64,000 bases of DNA, from contig NC_071330.1 of NCBI RefSeq assembly GCF_010183535.1, positions 1,063,217 to 1,127,216 on the forward strand, given 5' to 3'. Within the stretch, counting starts at the first letter, position 1. Each line of letters opens with the position of its first letter. Of this stretch, positions 33,730 through 45,397 are shown piece by piece. Position numbers and translations under genes: made by a program. Under the pieces are notes generated by a model. The model made no database searches and was not told the origin of the DNA. It worked only from the letters and a program-made list of their open reading frames with translations. The DNA is from Caenorhabditis remanei. Taxonomy: Eukaryota > Nematoda > Chromadorea > Rhabditida > Rhabditidae.

Positions 33730-36700
33730 ATGGCGAATCCGGCCAGAGATGGCTATCAAGAATTCGACAACGAGCCTGATTTACCAGGAGAAGTTGAGGT
33801 AATTATCGATTTTTTTGTTTTGAAGAAAAATCGAAATTTTTTTTGATTTTCAGACAGAAAACCCGCCAACAATGCCACGTAGAAATACCGCGTCAGAGGA
33901 TACTTCTCTTTTTCAGGATAGGCTACCCACAGAGAACTCGCTATCGCCGGAGCAGGTGGGTTTTTAGAAAAATTTTGAAAAAAAAATTCTGAAAATTTTT
34001 TTTCCAGGCTTTCATCCATATGGTCAAGGCAATGCTCGGAACCGGTCTTCTCTCCCTTCCACTGGCTTTTAAGCACTCTGGACTATTTGTAGGTCAAAAA
34101 ATCTCAATTTTTTCCCAAAAAACTCAAATTTTCAGCTCGGATTGATCCTGACAGTCATAATTTGCCTCATTTGTCTGTATTGTATGCGACAAGTCGTATT
34201 CGCCGCGCATTTTGTGTGTAATAGGTACGGTAGGCACTATATCTGACGACAAATCGCACAAATTTTCGAATTTTTGGCTTAAAAATCGATATTTCCAATT
34301 TCAGAAACGGGCGGGATCTCATCGATTACGCGAATATAATGCGAGGAGCTGTGGAAATGGGACCACCCTGGATCAGGCGAAAGGGATACTTTTTCAAGTA
34401 AAAATTGTCATTTTAAACGGATTTTTGACAATTTCTGAGCTGAAAAATTGAAAAAATCATGATTTTTCAGTCTGGAAACTCGATTTTTCAGGATTTTCAG
34501 CCCTAATTTCCATTTTTCAGACAACTTGTCAACGTGAACATGTTCATCTCACAACTCGGATTCTGTTGTGTCTACTTTGTGTTTATGGCCGATAATTTGG
34601 AGGATGTGAGTTTGAAAATTAGAGTTTAAAGAGTTTCCGGATAGAAAATGCTGGAAAAACTGAAAAAATATGGAAAATTCTCGAAAAAAACCGAGTTTTT
34701 GACCGAAAAAACTCTTTTTCTCGAAAAAATCTTCATTTTTTTGTAAATTTCACTGTCAAAATGCATATTTTATTGCAATTTTCAGCGAAAAAGGTGATTT
34801 TTCATTAAAAAGTTGAAAAAATCTGAAAAAAAAAACAGATGGATTTCGAATTTTCACCAAAAAAACCATTTTTCTGTTACAAATCCTCATTTTCCCATTA
34901 AAAATATAGAGTTCTTCAGCAAAAAATGACTGAAATCTGTACTTTCGACCAAAAAGCTGGTTTTCAACTAGTAAATCCGTTATTTTTTCCCGATTTATCT
35001 TCTTTAAATGCTATTTTTGAGCAAAAAATCGCATATTTCCACCAAAAAATCCACTAAAAATGTTGACTTCCGTTGAAAAAATCCCTTTTTCTACCTCAAA
35101 ATCTATATTTTAAGCTGAAAATTGGTCTAAGAACCAGTTTTTCCACTAAAAATCTTCCTAATCTCTTTTATTTTTTCCAAAATTTCGGGTTTTTTGATTA
35201 AAAATTGATAGAAAATGTCTGAAAACCAGTTTTCTAGACAGTTTTTTGCCAAAAATTCTCATTTTTCTTCTTAAAATCTTCCTAAATCTCCTAGTTTTCT
35301 TCCATATTCTCTAATAATTCTCAGTGAAATGAAGACTGCTAGTAAAAGGTCTGAACCACTACTCGTCGTCCTCTTGATTCCATTCAACGAACTCGAATCA
35401 ATCGATATTCCAGTGTCAAATGTCCACTGAAATAGTATCCAAAAGAGAGTCATTCCAACATAAAAATGGCCTTTCTAAGGCGGATTCGTGTCAATTTTCT
35501 GCGTTTCCGTCGGATACGAGGCCTACAGTAATATCTCAAAAAAGGAATTGACGATGTTGAATGGAATCAGATGGGCGGTGTAGATGGATACAATGATCAC
35601 AGAATGGAATGACTGATCACTGAGAACTTATGAAAAAGAAAATGAGAGTAAAGACGGGCTTTTTGAGTGGTTTCGGCAGGAAATTCACGATTTTAGATTG
35701 AAAATTTGGTGAAAATTCGAGAAAAATGGAAGAAAAATGAGTATTTTCAATTGAAAATCCAATTTTTCCTATAAAATCATCTGAAATTTGTTTTTCCAGT
35801 TCTTCAACAACAACACGTCGATCCACCTCTCGAAAGCCGTCTGGATGCTCCTTCTCCTCATTCCAATGCTCTCAATATGCTCAATTCGACGACTTTCGAT
35901 TCTCGCGCCATTCGCAATGGCTGCCAATGTGGTCTATGTGGTCGCGGTGGCCGTCGTTTTGTTCTTTTTCTTGTCAGGTTTGTTAGGTGGCCTAGGATAG
36001 CGAAAATGGGGGAAAACTAGTCCCTAATTTTGGCGGAGGTGGAGAAAATGCGCTCTATCGACCCCTAGTAGAAAAAGTGCGGTGGAGCGCATTTTCTCGT
36101 TGAAAATCTCTGTTGGGAGTATTGAAAATGCGCTCTACCGTTTTCAATCGATAATAGTACGGTAGAGCGCTTTTTCCGGTGGTTTCCTGCTGAAATCAGT
36201 GGAAATGCGCTTCATTGCACTCAAAACTGAAAAAGTGCCATAGAGCGCATTTTCTCTGCAAAAAAAACCAGCTTTTATTGATGAAAACGTGCTCTATTTC
36301 ACACTAGATGATCCTAATTTGCATTGAAGCGCATTTCCTTGTTGAACGTTTGGTTAGAAATAGGGTAAATGCGCTCTATTGGACTCTACACCTTCTTTGG
36401 TAGGAAAAGTCCAGTGGAGCGCATTTCTTACGCTAAAAACTATCGGGGATGCTGAAAATGCGCTCCATCGTACTCGAAATCTCTCCCAAGTGAAATAAAG
36501 CGCACTCCCAGCTGTTCTAGTTGAAAAAAAAGCGGTAGAGCACGTTTACTGACTTTTAAAAATGTTAATGCGCTCCATCGTACTCCAACACTCTCCCAGC
36601 CCCTCATAAGTGCCATAGAGCGCATTTCCTCCCTTCCCACTAAATCGGACACTATCACTGTGCCACGTGGAATCCTGTATTTTCCACGTGTCCAGTGATT

Positions 36701-39700
36701 CGACGTCTCCAAAATCAATCGATAATTGAGAGATAACTGACAGGTGCGAAACGACTTCATTTTACCGTCTTTCGCGTTTACAGTATCTCACAAATCAAAA
36801 GAACGGGGGACTAGTTTGGGTTACTAGGCCATCGAATAGTTGGTGGCCTAGAAATCCGAATTCAGAGAAACCTAGTCCCCGGGAATCCCAGGCCATCAGT
36901 AACGGCCTAGGATCCCACTGTTAACTCAACAAGACCGGGGGACGAGTTTTGGATTCCTAGGCCACCCATTTTCTCTTCCAGATCTCCGTCCCATCAATTC
37001 CCTCCCATGGTTCGGAAAAGCAACCGATCTCCCTCTATTCTTCGGAACCGTCATGTTCGCCTTCGAAGGTGTCGCTGTGGTAGGTTTTGGCGGTGGCCGA
37101 GGATTTTCTAGGCCATCAAAACCTCAAAATCTCTTCCAGATAATGCCAATCGAGAATCGAATGCAATCCCCTCATGCGTTCATCTCATGGAACGGTGTAC
37201 TCAACTCGTCGTGTCTCGTCGTTTTAGCCATTTTTAGTGTCACTGGATTCTATGGGTAAGTGGGGCACGCCCATTAGAAATAGGCTCCTCCCACAAAGGG
37301 GCGGGGCTTAGCCAAGAAATTATCGAAATTTCACAAAATTTCGGAGAAAGTGGGCGGAGCCTATTAGGGGTTTTCTTAACCTTTAAGCTCCGCCCAGTCT
37401 CATCTTGGACTGTAAAAAAAGCAAATTAGGAATCTAAGCTCCGCCCACTTTTTGGGAAGCCAGTGACTCCGCCCACTTGTAATAAACACGAAAATGGGCG
37501 GAGCCTAAGACAATCTTATATTCGAGCTCCAAGCTCCGCCCATATTTTAAAAACTTCAAAACATGGGCGGAGCCTAGATCTCTCTTAAATTCTAGCGCCA
37601 AGCTCCGCTCATTTTTAGGAACAGAAAAGTTGGCGGAGTCTGATTGCCTCTTTTTCAAACTCCAAGCCCCGCCCACTTTACTGCAAAGTGGGCGGAGCCT
37701 AATCTTTTTTTTTTCCAGATACTTATCACTTGGAAACGATGTGAAAGATACGGCGACACTCAACTTGCCGATGACACCGTAAGTTTCGAAAATGAAATTA
37801 AAGAGTGAGAGAGTGCAGAGAAGCAGAGAGTGCAGAGAGTGGTGGTTGTTTGGACTATGAACAGTTGGGAAGAAGTGGAGAGGAGGAGACGGAGGCAAAT
37901 GATATAAACTGAAAGGGAATAACAAATTGATGATGATTGAAAAGAGGGAAGAAAGTATAATAAATGGAGAAAATTTAGGGAGTGAGGGGTTGAAAATTTC
38001 ATGGATACAGGACATCCGGATGAACAGACAGACATATAGATTGATAGAGTTGATTTTGGATAGTGGAGATGCGCTCTATCGGACTGAACGCGTTTTACAA
38101 TCGTTGAAAACGCGCTCTACCGAACCTGAGCTTAAAAGATTGCGATAGAGCGCGTTTGCTAGTTGGAAGAATTGGATAAGAAGTGCTATAGAGCGCAGTT
38201 TCTAACTAAACTCGCTAAAAGGCAAGCACGCTCTATGATAGAGAGCGACTTTATCACAACGATTTTACAGAAAAATAAATCGGCAATAGAGCGCATTTTA
38301 AAAGTTTTGAATGTGCGCTCCATCGGACTGTAGAATTTTATGATTGAAAAGTTGCTGAAAATGCGCTCCGCTGCATTTTTTTTTGTTTTAAACTTAAAAA
38401 TAGGTGAAGTGCAATAGGGCGCATTCGCAGTATCGGAAATTTATAAGCGAAATTCGACAAAAAAAAATGAGCATAAAATGAGGAAATGCGCTCCATCGGT
38501 CTCTAGACAGCACGTTTACTGATTTGAAAAAATGTAAATGCGCTCTATCGCACTCTAAATCGTTACTAGCCAAAAATAGTGCGATTGGGCGCAATTCTCG
38601 CTGAAAGTACTGAAAATGCGCTCCATCGCACTCCTAATCCTTTCCCAGCCCCAGAAAAGTGCCATAGAGCGGACTTCCTCCCTCTCCCACTAAATCGGAC
38701 ATTATTATTGTGCCACGTGGAATCCTCTATTTTCCACGTGTCCAGTGATTCGACGTCTCCAAAATCAATCGATAATTGAGAGATAACTGACAGGTGCGAA
38801 ACGACTTCATTTTACCGTCTTTCGCGTTTACAGTATCCCACATATCAAGAAATGGCCGGATTTGGGTTCCTAGGCCATCGGTGGCCTAGGAATCCGGATT
38901 TTGAGGAAACTATATCGGAATAGACCGGGGACTAGTTTCCCGAAATTTGGATTCCTAGGCCACGTATGTCCTCTTCCGAATCTTGAGTTCCTCTACCATC
39001 AATGGCGGCCTAGGAACTCAAATTTTGGGAAAACTAGTCCCTCTCTTTCCCTCCACACTCCTGCGGACTAGTTTTGCCTAGATTAGAATTTCTAGGCCAC
39101 CAACAATTATTTCTCTTCTATGCACAGATTCTACCAAACAATCAAATTGATGTTCGTCGCGTGTATCATGATCTCGTACCCCCTTCAATTCTACGTCCCA
39201 ATGGAGAGAATCGAGAAATGGATCACACGGAAAATTCCAGTTGATAAGCAGACATTCTACATCTATTTCGCCCGATATACAGGCGTCTTTTTGACTTGTG
39301 AGTCGAGCGGGAAATTTGAATTTTTTGGAAAAAAAAATTGAAATTTTCCAGGTGCAATCGCCGAGCTGATTCCCCACTTGGCTCTATTCATATCGCTGAT
39401 TGGCGCGTTCTCCGGAGCGTCGATGGCTCTTTTATTCCCGCCGTGTATTGAGCTATTGGTAAGAATTGAGGAGAAAGTGCGCTCTATTGCACTTTTCCGA
39501 AAGTTCGATAGAGCGCATTTTCAATGTTCTATAGTTTTTAATTCATTTTTGAGTCAGAAATCGCGCTCTATCGCATTTTTCAGTTATAAAAGAAAATAGA
39601 GTGCGGTAGAGCGCGTTTTCCTCAGTTTTGCGCCCCATAAAATTGGAATTTTTAGGCTCCGCCCACTTTTCTATATCTTTTTCTTAAATTTTCATTATTT

Positions 39701-40344
39701 TCTTCGATTTTAACAATTTCTCGCTGAAAAATCTGAAATTTAAGCTCCGCCCACTTTTCTGAAATTTTATTTTTATCGAACATTTTCTAGTTTTTTTTGT
39801 GAATTTTCACGAAAAATGGGAAAAGGGGCGGAGCCTGGCAATCTATTACAGCTTTTTTTCATAGCGAATTATGGAAAATTAAGCTCCGCCCACTTTTCTG
39901 AAAAACCGATTTTTTTCACCAAAAGATTTAGTTTTTGCCAAAAAAAATCATGGGCGTGGCCTGAATGTGGGCGGAGCTCTTTTTTTTTTAATAAAAATCT
40001 GAAATCACTCGAATTTTGACTCGATTTTTGCCCTTTTTTCGCGAAAAATCGCCTCAATGGGCGTGGCTTCAATCTGGGCGGAGCCTATCACTCTCTTGTG
40101 GAAATTCCACATTTTCCTAATCAAAACACAAAATTTTTTCGAAAATTCGTTATTTTTAGTCGCATTTTCCTGAATTTTCATTTTTTCCCCCCCAAAAACC
40201 AGATTATTCCAGACATCCTACGCGAAAAACGAGTTGTCCCGTGGTCTATGGATAAAAAATATCATTTTGTTGAGTTTCGCCGTCATCGGATTCACCACTG
40301 GAACCTACAGTGCTCTCGTGGAAATCGCCAAGACTTTCTCCTAA
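33730..40344 (+). CDS. SLC36-type proton-coupled amino acid transporter
   Basis: Thirteen exons join in frame: 33730-33798, 33854-33955, 34008-34088, 34136-34224, 34305-34397, 34521-34605, 35800-35977, 36982-37079, 37140-37255, 37719-37778, 39128-39297, 39352-39458 and 40213-40344, giving 459 residues. The start follows TTTCAG by 6 bases. After a hydrophilic N-terminus, AFIHMVKAMLGTGLLSLP (from residue 58) is the family's first-helix signature. About eleven hydrophobic segments follow, with FFGTVMFAFEGVAVIMPIE and SFAVIGFTTGTYSALVE typical of the PAT/SLC36 group. It should move small amino acids with protons across plasma or lysosomal membrane. Long introns carry inverted and direct repeats and GCGCTCTA arrays. 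Which SLC36 paralogue it is remains open. Confidence 0.93.
35200..35650 (-). repeat. 450-base repeat, copy 3 (inverted), in SLC36 intron 6
   Basis: Reverse complement of 32690-33140 over its whole length with few changes. With copy 2 it forms a long inverted repeat around SLC36 exons 1-6. The minus frame starting MTLFWILFQW is therefore part of the repeat and not a gene. Confidence 0.8.
36030..36640. repeat. GCGCTCTA motif array in SLC36 intron 7
   Basis: About 14 copies of AAATGCGCTCTAT- or AGAGCGCATTT-type words, 25-60 bases apart and mostly in alternating orientation, so neighbouring copies can pair. Loops are variable AT-rich sequence. Confidence 0.75.
36565..36800 (+). repeat. direct repeat block A1 in SLC36 intron 7
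   Basis: Contains GTGCCACGTGGAATCCTGTA, CGACGTCTCCAAAATCAATC and TTTACCGTCTTTCGCGTTTA. A near-identical block lies at 38615-38850 in intron 10. The minus-strand frame over it (36440-36760) is a by-product. Confidence 0.8.
36820..36970. repeat. CTAGGCCAT/GGCCTAG motif cluster
   Basis: Paired words TTCCTAGGCCA and GGCCTAGAAATCC in opposite orientation, immediately upstream of exon 8. The same layout recurs before exon 11 (38860-39115). Confidence 0.65.
37260..37705. repeat. GGGCGGAGC/GCTCCGCCC motif array in SLC36 intron 9
   Basis: About ten alternating copies of AGTGGGCGGAGCCTA and TAAGCTCCGCCCACTT fill the intron. Neighbours in opposite orientation can form hairpins. Further copies lie at 39650-40090 and 41695-42310. 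Confidence 0.75.
38055..38670. repeat. GCGCTCTA motif array in SLC36 intron 10
   Basis: About 16 motif copies in both orientations, same family as 36030-36640. The array runs directly into repeat block A2, just as in intron 7. Confidence 0.75.
38615..38850 (+). repeat. direct repeat block A2 in SLC36 intron 10
   Basis: Near-identical to 36565-36800, including GTGCCACGTGGAATCC and CGATAATTGAGAGATAACTG. Exons 8-10 lie between the two copies. Confidence 0.8.
38860..39115. repeat. CTAGGCCA/GGCCTAG motif cluster before exon 11
   Basis: Alternating copies such as GGTTCCTAGGCCATCG and GTGGCCTAGGAATCC, ending within 15 bases of the exon 11 acceptor. Confidence 0.65.
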
Positions 40345-40624
40345 TTTATTGATTTTTCCCCTTTTTTTCAAGAATTTTCAGTGTTTTAACTGGAAATTCC
40401 CCGTATTTTTATATGATTTTTGCCTCCAAAACTTGTGATTTTTGTATATTCGCATGCTTTCTTTCCTCCCCTAGTCGTTTCGTTTTCTTGTGATAATTTG
40501 ATGATACGTGGCATTTTTTCTGCGATTCCCCACCGAAATTCATGTAATTTGAGAGCTTTCACTATGATAATTTTAATAATTTTAACAGAAACAGTCTTCA
40601 AAATTTTCAACGAAAAATCCCCTC

Positions 40625-43600
40625 CTAAAACTCGTCCAAAACCACCAAATAATCATTAAAAGTACAGAAAAGGACGGAATTATCGGTCATTCGCGTGGCG
40701 CCGTACAGAAGATTCGTGCCGACGTCGCGATTCTGATGGACGACGTCGAGGGATTCTGAATTCAGAATTGTGTAGCCACCGTACATGCAAGAGACGCAGT
40801 AGGTTGATGCGTTTTGTTCGATATTCCACACACCGCCGGAGAGCTGAAAAATTGGGGGACTAGTTTTGGATTTCTAGGCCACCGTTGATGGCCTAGGATT
40901 CCAAAAGAAAGAGGGACTAGTTTTGGGTTTCTAGGTCGTGGCCTAGAATTTCCTAAATTTGGGTTTCTAGGCCACCAACTGTTCGATGGCCTAGAAATCC
41001 AAATTTCAGTTTTAGTGGCCAACGAAAACGCGCTCTATGGGACTTTTTCGGTACCTGAGTGCGATGAAGCGCATTTTCAGCATTTCCAACTGACTTTTTA
41101 TCGTCGGATTGTTCAAAGTGCGGTAGAGCGCGTTTGCAAAATTTGGAGCAATATTTTGAACAATGTCAGAAATTGCGCTCCAGTGCACTTTCTTCTCACC
41201 AACAGTAGATCCTTCGTTCGGGAGAGTACAATGGAGCGCATTTTCATCAATTTTAAAATTCCTGAGTCTGAAAACGCGCTCCTGTGCACTGTTTTGAACA
41301 GAAGAAGCCTGAAGTTCAGTAGAGCGCATTTTCACTATTCCCAGCTAGTTTTACAGTGGACAAAACGCGCTCCACCGCACTTTTTCCCAACTTCGATAGT
41401 CTAAAGTGCGGTAGAGCGCATTTTCACTACTATTGGTTTTCTTTTCGGTTAGAAAATGCGCTCCACTGCACATTAATTCCAGCGAAACTAAAGTCCAACA
41501 GAGCGCACTTGCCTTCTTCTCTTTCAACACATTTTTCAAATTTCTCCGATCGAATACTCGAATATTCTCATCATAACTTCCCGTCAGAATCTGCTGCTCA
41601 TCTGAATTCGTGGGAAAATCCACAAAAACGACACCGGCACCGAATACTTTCGACTGGGCGATTTGGGTACGGCTACGGGCATCCCACAGTCTGAAAAGTG
41701 GGCGTGGCTTATAGAGAAGTGGGCGGAGTCTATGTGAAATAGGCCACGCCCCTATTTCAGTAACTTTTTGTGGTAGGTGCTGGCATCCGGACATTCGGAC
41801 ACACAGACAGACAAGAGAATAAAAGTGGGCGGAGCTTAGTTTTGGGTTATTTTCCGAAAAAATGGACGTGGCCTAATTTAAGCTCCGCCCATTTTTTTGT
41901 CTGTCTGTGCGTCTAGTTTTCCGGATGTTCAGAATGCAGTTTTTCTCAAAATTTTCCGATTTTTTCTCAATTTTCAAAGTTTTTTTTCGAAAAAGGGGCG
42001 TGGCCTGTTTCTAAGCTCCGCCCACTTCTTTGTCTGTCTGTGTGTCAAGATTTCCGGATGTCCAGAAATTAGTTTTACTCAAAAATTTCTCATTTTTGCT
42101 CAATTTTCGAAGCTTTTCAGAAAGTTTTTCGAAAAAGGGGCGTGGCCTAATTTAAGCTCCGCCCATTTTTTGGTCTGTCCGTGCGTCTAGTTGTCCTAAC
42201 GTCCATGAACCCGTTTTTGTTGGAAAAACTCATTTTTTGCTCGAATTTCAACGTGTTTTACAGATTTTTTTTGCAAAAATTTCAAAAAAGAGATTTGTGG
42301 GCGTGGCCTAACTGGAAACCAACTTCATGGAGCCATCTTCTCCGCCGGTGACGGCCGTCTGGGCGTCTTTTGTCACTGCACACGACCATACTTCACATCC
42401 CTCTCCGGGGACATACGGTAGTGAGTGGGCGAGCCAAGAGGACACGATAAGGGACGTATTCAGGTCGACTAGGTAGGCGTGGCCCTGGAAAATCGATAAG
42501 TATGACAAAAAAAATTTAATTTTCCAAAAAAAAAAATTCAAAAAAATTTTGAATTTCGAAATTTTGTAAGTGCGCTCTGACGCACATTTTGTTTTTCGCG
42601 CCAATTTGAAATTTCGTCAAAACTCTAAAAATATTTTGTTGAAATCGCGCCCCACCGCACACTTTCCCACTCAAAATTTCAAATTTCGCGCCAAACCAGC
42701 CAGTTCAGTCCAGTAGAGCGCACTTACCTTATTATCCGTTGTGATGAGAATCGATGAGTCGGATAGACTCAAATCGAGAAGCATATCCGATGAGACGGGT
42801 GTCGTTTCGGACGATATTGGGTCTGGAAAATTTTGAGGTGGCCGAACTTTTTCATTTTTTGGGTTTCTAGGCCACCATTGGCAGTGGAATGGGGTTTCTA
42901 GGCCATCACGGGTGACTCCATGATGGTGGCCTAACTTTCTCAGTTTCTGGTTTTCTAGGCCACCAAATTTCACAAGAATTGGTGGCCGAGAAATTCCCTG
43001 TTTTTGGGAAACTAGGCCACCTTTTATATGGTGGCCTAACTTTCAGAGTTTTCTAGGCCACCAATTATAGGAGAAAATGGTGATTTGGGTAATTCGGCCA
43101 CCAGCCGAGTTTTTTCAGTTTATGGTTTTCTAGGCCACCAAATTTCACAAGAATAGCATGGCCTAGAAAACAATGAAATTCGGTGGCCTAACTTTCCAAC
43201 TTTTGGATTTCTAGGCCATCAAGTTAACCTCAGGATGATGGCCTAGAAAACATTGAGATTCGCCCACCGGAACCAAATTTTGAATTGGTGGCCTAACTTT
43301 CTCAGTTTCTGGTTTTCTAGGCCACAGGAAAGTATCGGCTATTTGGTGGCCGAGAAACCACTTTTTGGGAAACTAGGCCACCAGAAGTCAAAATTTGAAT
43401 GATGGCCGAGTTTTCGCAGATTGCGGTTTTCTAGGCCACCAATTATAGGAGAAAACGGTGGCCTAGAAAACCAAATACCTGGTGAACTAGTCCACCGAGA
43501 TCTTTTCGAATTGGTGGCCTAACTTCCCAATTTTCGGGTTTCTAGGCCGCCAAATTTCATAGGAATAAATGGCCGAGAAATCGTTTGATTTCTAGGCCAT

Positions 43601-44116
43601 CAATTACTGGCTGAATTCGCGGCCTAGAAAATGCCTTTTTTGAAAAACTAGGCCACGAGAAATCTACTTCTATTTGGTGGCCTAACTTCCCATATTTGAG
43701 TTTTCTAGGCCATCTTATCATGGCCTAAAAACCATCGAAATTCGGGCACCGGAAGTCGATTTTGAATTTATGGCCTAACTTTCCAATTTTTGGTTTTCTA
43801 GTCCCCCTATATTACCCAAAATCTGTTGCACAACGAGCGATCCGTCAGTCAACGCGGCGACGACAGTCGACGGATTCTGAAAATCGAATCGAAAAACGCC
43901 GGCGGACGTGCTGATTTCATTTTCCACGTGGAGTCCACCCGATTCTTGAGAATATTCGAGAATACAGAGAGATCCGGAACGAGTGTCCGAAGAGGGATCC
44001 AGAAGATATGTGGAGACGCAGGCACGTTGGGATTCAGAAGATGGGGATTCAGAAGACGTCGGAATGTGACGAGCGAACGCGGGACGGGAGGAGAGTTTCA
44101 CGGATTTTGATGGCAT
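40625..44116 (-). CDS. dph-7: DPH7-like WD40 protein (diphthamide pathway)
   Basis: Five exons join in frame: 44116-43816, 42822-42728, 42484-42324, 41690-41513 and 40843-40625, giving 317 residues. WD40 blades show GGEDGSMKLWDARS and LTGSYDENIRVFDRRN. SGGVWNIEQ, then CMYGGYTILNSESL, then NLLYGA and a final FCTFNDYLVVLDEF follow the order of the DPH7/WDR85 C-terminus. DPH7 is the methylesterase that frees methylated diphthine for the last amidation step on elongation factor 2. The start follows TTCTCCAG by 14 bases. Intron 4 has a GC donor (AAG|GCAAGT) inside a GCGCTCTA-type repeat. Intron 1 is filled by GGCCTAG repeats. It is shorter than human DPH7 (about 450 residues). Tail to tail with the SLC36 gene (280 bases). 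Confidence 0.82.
41020..41515. repeat. GCGCTCTA motif array in DPH7 intron 4
   Basis: About 14 copies of AACGCGCTCTATG- and AGAGCGCATTT-type words in alternating orientation. The last copy overlaps the intron's GC splice donor. The intron also starts from the 3' side with GGCCTAG words (40855-41010). Confidence 0.72.
41695..42310. repeat. GGGCGGAGC and GTCTGTCTGTG motif array in DPH7 intron 3
   Basis: Three related units of about 130 bases, each with TAAGCTCCGCCCA, TGTCTGTCTGTGCGTC, CCGGATGTCCA and GGGGCGTGGCCT, near 41880, 42010 and 42140. This is closer to a true tandem repeat than the other motif fields. Confidence 0.7.
42830..43815. repeat. GGTGGCCTAACTTT/CTAGGCCACC array filling DPH7 intron 1
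   Basis: At least 25 copies of GGTGGCCTAACTTTC and TTTTCTAGGCCACC alternate in orientation about every 30-45 bases. Almost no other sequence is present. The same words occur near 36820, 38860, 40855, 54285 and 55045. Confidence 0.8.
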
Positions 44117-45397
44117 TTTGGAAGGAGGGATTCTGGAGAACACGTTTTTGGGAAAAAAATCGGAAAAATGAGGAGAAAAATCGTTTCGAAAATCGAAAAT
44201 TTTTTAGAGCGGAAAATACAGATTTTGAGTGGAAAACTCGAGTTTTTTGGATAGTTTGGAAAGAAAAAAGGAATAAATTTTAGTTAAAAATGAAGGAAAT
44301 GGGGGAGAAAATGCGCTCTATTGAGAAAAATTTGGGCGCTATACTAGTTGGAAGGGGTCACTTTTTTTCGCGGTTTTTTCACTTTTTTCGACAAAAAAAT
44401 GATAGCTGATTATTTCTATGATGTTTTTAAGTTGTTAGGACACAAAAAATTTTCCATCAAAAAAAAATTTTCCCGAAAAATAGTTCTCAAAATATAATTC
44501 TCGGATTTTTTGAACCATTTTTAGTATTAATATTTTTTTGATTTTCCGAATCAGTGTGCTGAAGGAGGGACAAAGCTTACACAATGAGTGTGATTCTTGT
44601 GAGGGACCACTTTCCACTATTCTCTTAGGCTTAGGTTTCTTGGAAATTCGGAAAAAAATTGACAAATTAATCGTATTTGTCAAATTTTTTCCCGAATTTC
44701 TAAGAAACCTAAGCCTAAGAAAAAGGTTAAGTAACAAAAAAGAGTTTCTTACACGTCTTCAGCCTCACACCTTCAGCCAAAAATCTGCCTAAAAATTCGA
44801 AAATTTGAGTGACCCCTTCCAACTAGTATAGCGCCAAAATTTGAATTTTTCGGTGAAAATTAATAGAAAATTCGGAAAACTGGCGATTTACCGTGGGAAA
44901 AAGCTGAGAAAACTCATTTTTATGTGGGAAAATAGTCAAAATTGCAATTTTCTGGTCAGAAATTTCGAAAAATCGGTGAAAATCCGAAATTTTTCCATTT
45001 TACAAAAGAAAAATTGGAAAAAACTCGATTTTTCGCGAAAACAACAGTCAAAACAACCAACAATTCAAAAATTCGCAGTTTTCAAGTCAGAAATTTCGAA
45101 AAATCGGTGAAAATCGGAAAATTCTGGGAAAAATTGATAATTTTCTCGATTTTTTTGTGAAAAAATAGTCAAAATCACCGAAAATCTCAAAAAACTCCGA
45201 TTTTTCGCGAAAAAAAATTAAAAAATCCGCCATTTTTCAGGCATTCTCATTAGAGCGCACTTGCACTTTCAGTGCTCGAAAATACACGAATTTCAGTGAA
45301 AAAAAGACAGAGAACGATCAAAAATAAGAAGAATTATGTTACAGGAAAAGAATTTCGAGAATAAATGAGAATAAAATCTGAAATTTATGAGAAAAAA
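44117..45397. other. intergenic gap between DPH7 and CDK2AP genes
   Basis: Holds the 503-bp TIR element described separately, then about 550 bases of AT-rich sequence with recurrent TTTCGAAAAATCGGTGAAAA words. No open frame of note. Confidence 0.5.
44333..44836. mobile_element. non-autonomous element with 27-base terminal repeats and an inner hairpin
   Basis: GGCGCTATACTAGTTGGAAG at the left continues GGGTCAC, and the right end is its exact reverse complement. An inner perfect hairpin (about 44625-44719) has arms CTTAGGCTTAGGTTTCTT and AAGAAACCTAAGCCTAAG. No coding capacity. Confidence 0.75.

Noticed and set aside
32889..35453. Short frames starting MTLFWILFQW
   Set aside because: They lie in the three copies of a repeat block with stops and no shared splice signals, so no evidence for a gene.
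43775..44143. Start of DPH7 at an earlier ATG (MFSRIPP)
   Set aside because: A TTCTCCAG acceptor lies between that ATG and the MPSKSV start, so the earlier ATG would be removed by trans-splicing.
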